This document shows, one piece after another, positions 63,970 to 64,000 of a stretch of 64,000 nt of DNA. A program made the position numbers and the translations under genes. The notes beneath the pieces are model-generated. The model did no database searches, was not told where the DNA came from, and saw only the letters and a list, made by a program, of their open reading frames with translations. The first letter of the stretch is position 1. The number at the start of each line of letters is the position of its first letter. This stretch comes from Erpobdella octoculata (taxonomy: Eukaryota; Annelida; Clitellata; Hirudinida; Erpobdellidae). The stretch covers positions 40,613,768 to 40,677,767 of the forward strand of contig OZ022240.1 in assembly GCA_963978895.1 (NCBI GenBank), read 5' to 3'.

Positions 63970-64000
63970 TGGAACAGTTGAAGATGCTGATAGGAATGTA
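63970..64000 (-). CDS. Gene C exon (partial): end of last EGF domain
   Basis: Only the last 31 nt of the exon are in the window, ending at a strong GTAAGT donor in phase 1. It encodes YIPISIFNCS, matching the end of gene B's calcium-binding EGF exon (YVEIDRFNCT). Position and phase relative to 63491-63637 reproduce the gene B layout, so this is most likely the same module. Confidence 0.6.

Overview
This is AT-rich eukaryotic DNA from an animal, almost certainly an invertebrate metazoan. The evidence is spliced exons with GT/AG borders, calcium-binding EGF modules, CR1/L2-like LINEs, a Penelope-like element, Ty3/gypsy and copia elements, hAT transposons, Helitrons, tRNA-derived SINEs and an interstitial TTAGGG-type repeat. 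I cannot name the species. There is no prokaryotic gene organisation, no functional rRNA or tRNA gene and no CRISPR array.

The only host genes I can support lie on the minus strand and form a tandem array of single-pass membrane receptor genes. Copy B (about 47.1 to 15.6 kb) can be followed through ten exons: two exons of an unrecognised ectodomain, three exons of a cysteine-rich module (possibly WSC-like), two cysteine-rich/EGF-like exons, an EGF-like exon, a calcium-binding EGF exon and a transmembrane exon. Reading phases agree at every junction, and the last six exons are all symmetric phase 1. Copy A is seen only as its four N-terminal ectodomain exons (7.8 to 7.0 kb) and continues off the left edge. 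Copy C is seen only as its transmembrane exon and the end of its last EGF exon (63.5 to 64.0 kb). A and B share a block of about 1.4 kb. It includes a plus-strand reading frame (8.2 to 8.4 kb; 47.6 to 47.8 kb) whose differences look coding-like.

The rest is mobile DNA filling introns and intergenic space. Left to right: a decayed unassigned element (0.6-1.85 kb); a 4.6-kb hAT element with perfect 8-bp target duplication inserted in a Helitron body (2.3-6.9 kb); a telomere-repeat hairpin (9.35-9.6 kb); a decayed hAT (10.6-11.8 kb); LINE and SINE debris (10-15 kb); a LINE with an inverted 5' part (18.2-20.0 kb); a CR1/jockey-like LINE on the minus strand (20.6-23.5 kb) and a relative on the plus strand (24.8-27.1 kb); a TIR element with a second TIR element inside it, plus a SAP-domain gag-only LTR element, both inside one long (ATAC)n array (29.3-34.8 kb); a Helitron carrying tandem repeats and a solo LTR (36.4-38.2 kb); a deleted gypsy copy inside a LINE (39.2-43.5 kb); a hAT fragment (44.8-45.8 kb); a nearly complete gypsy element inside a Penelope-like element, itself carrying a SINE (49.4-55.2 kb); an L2/CR1 LINE (55.4-57.5 kb); a copia fragment (58.0-58.9 kb); a long hairpin with a hammerhead-like core (59.0-59.3 kb); and a full-length 2.1-kb non-autonomous Helitron (61.2-63.3 kb).

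Many (AT)n tracts touch Helitron ends or lie inside gypsy LTRs, suggesting that these elements seed the microsatellites. All boundaries and identities come from reading the sequence; no database search was run.
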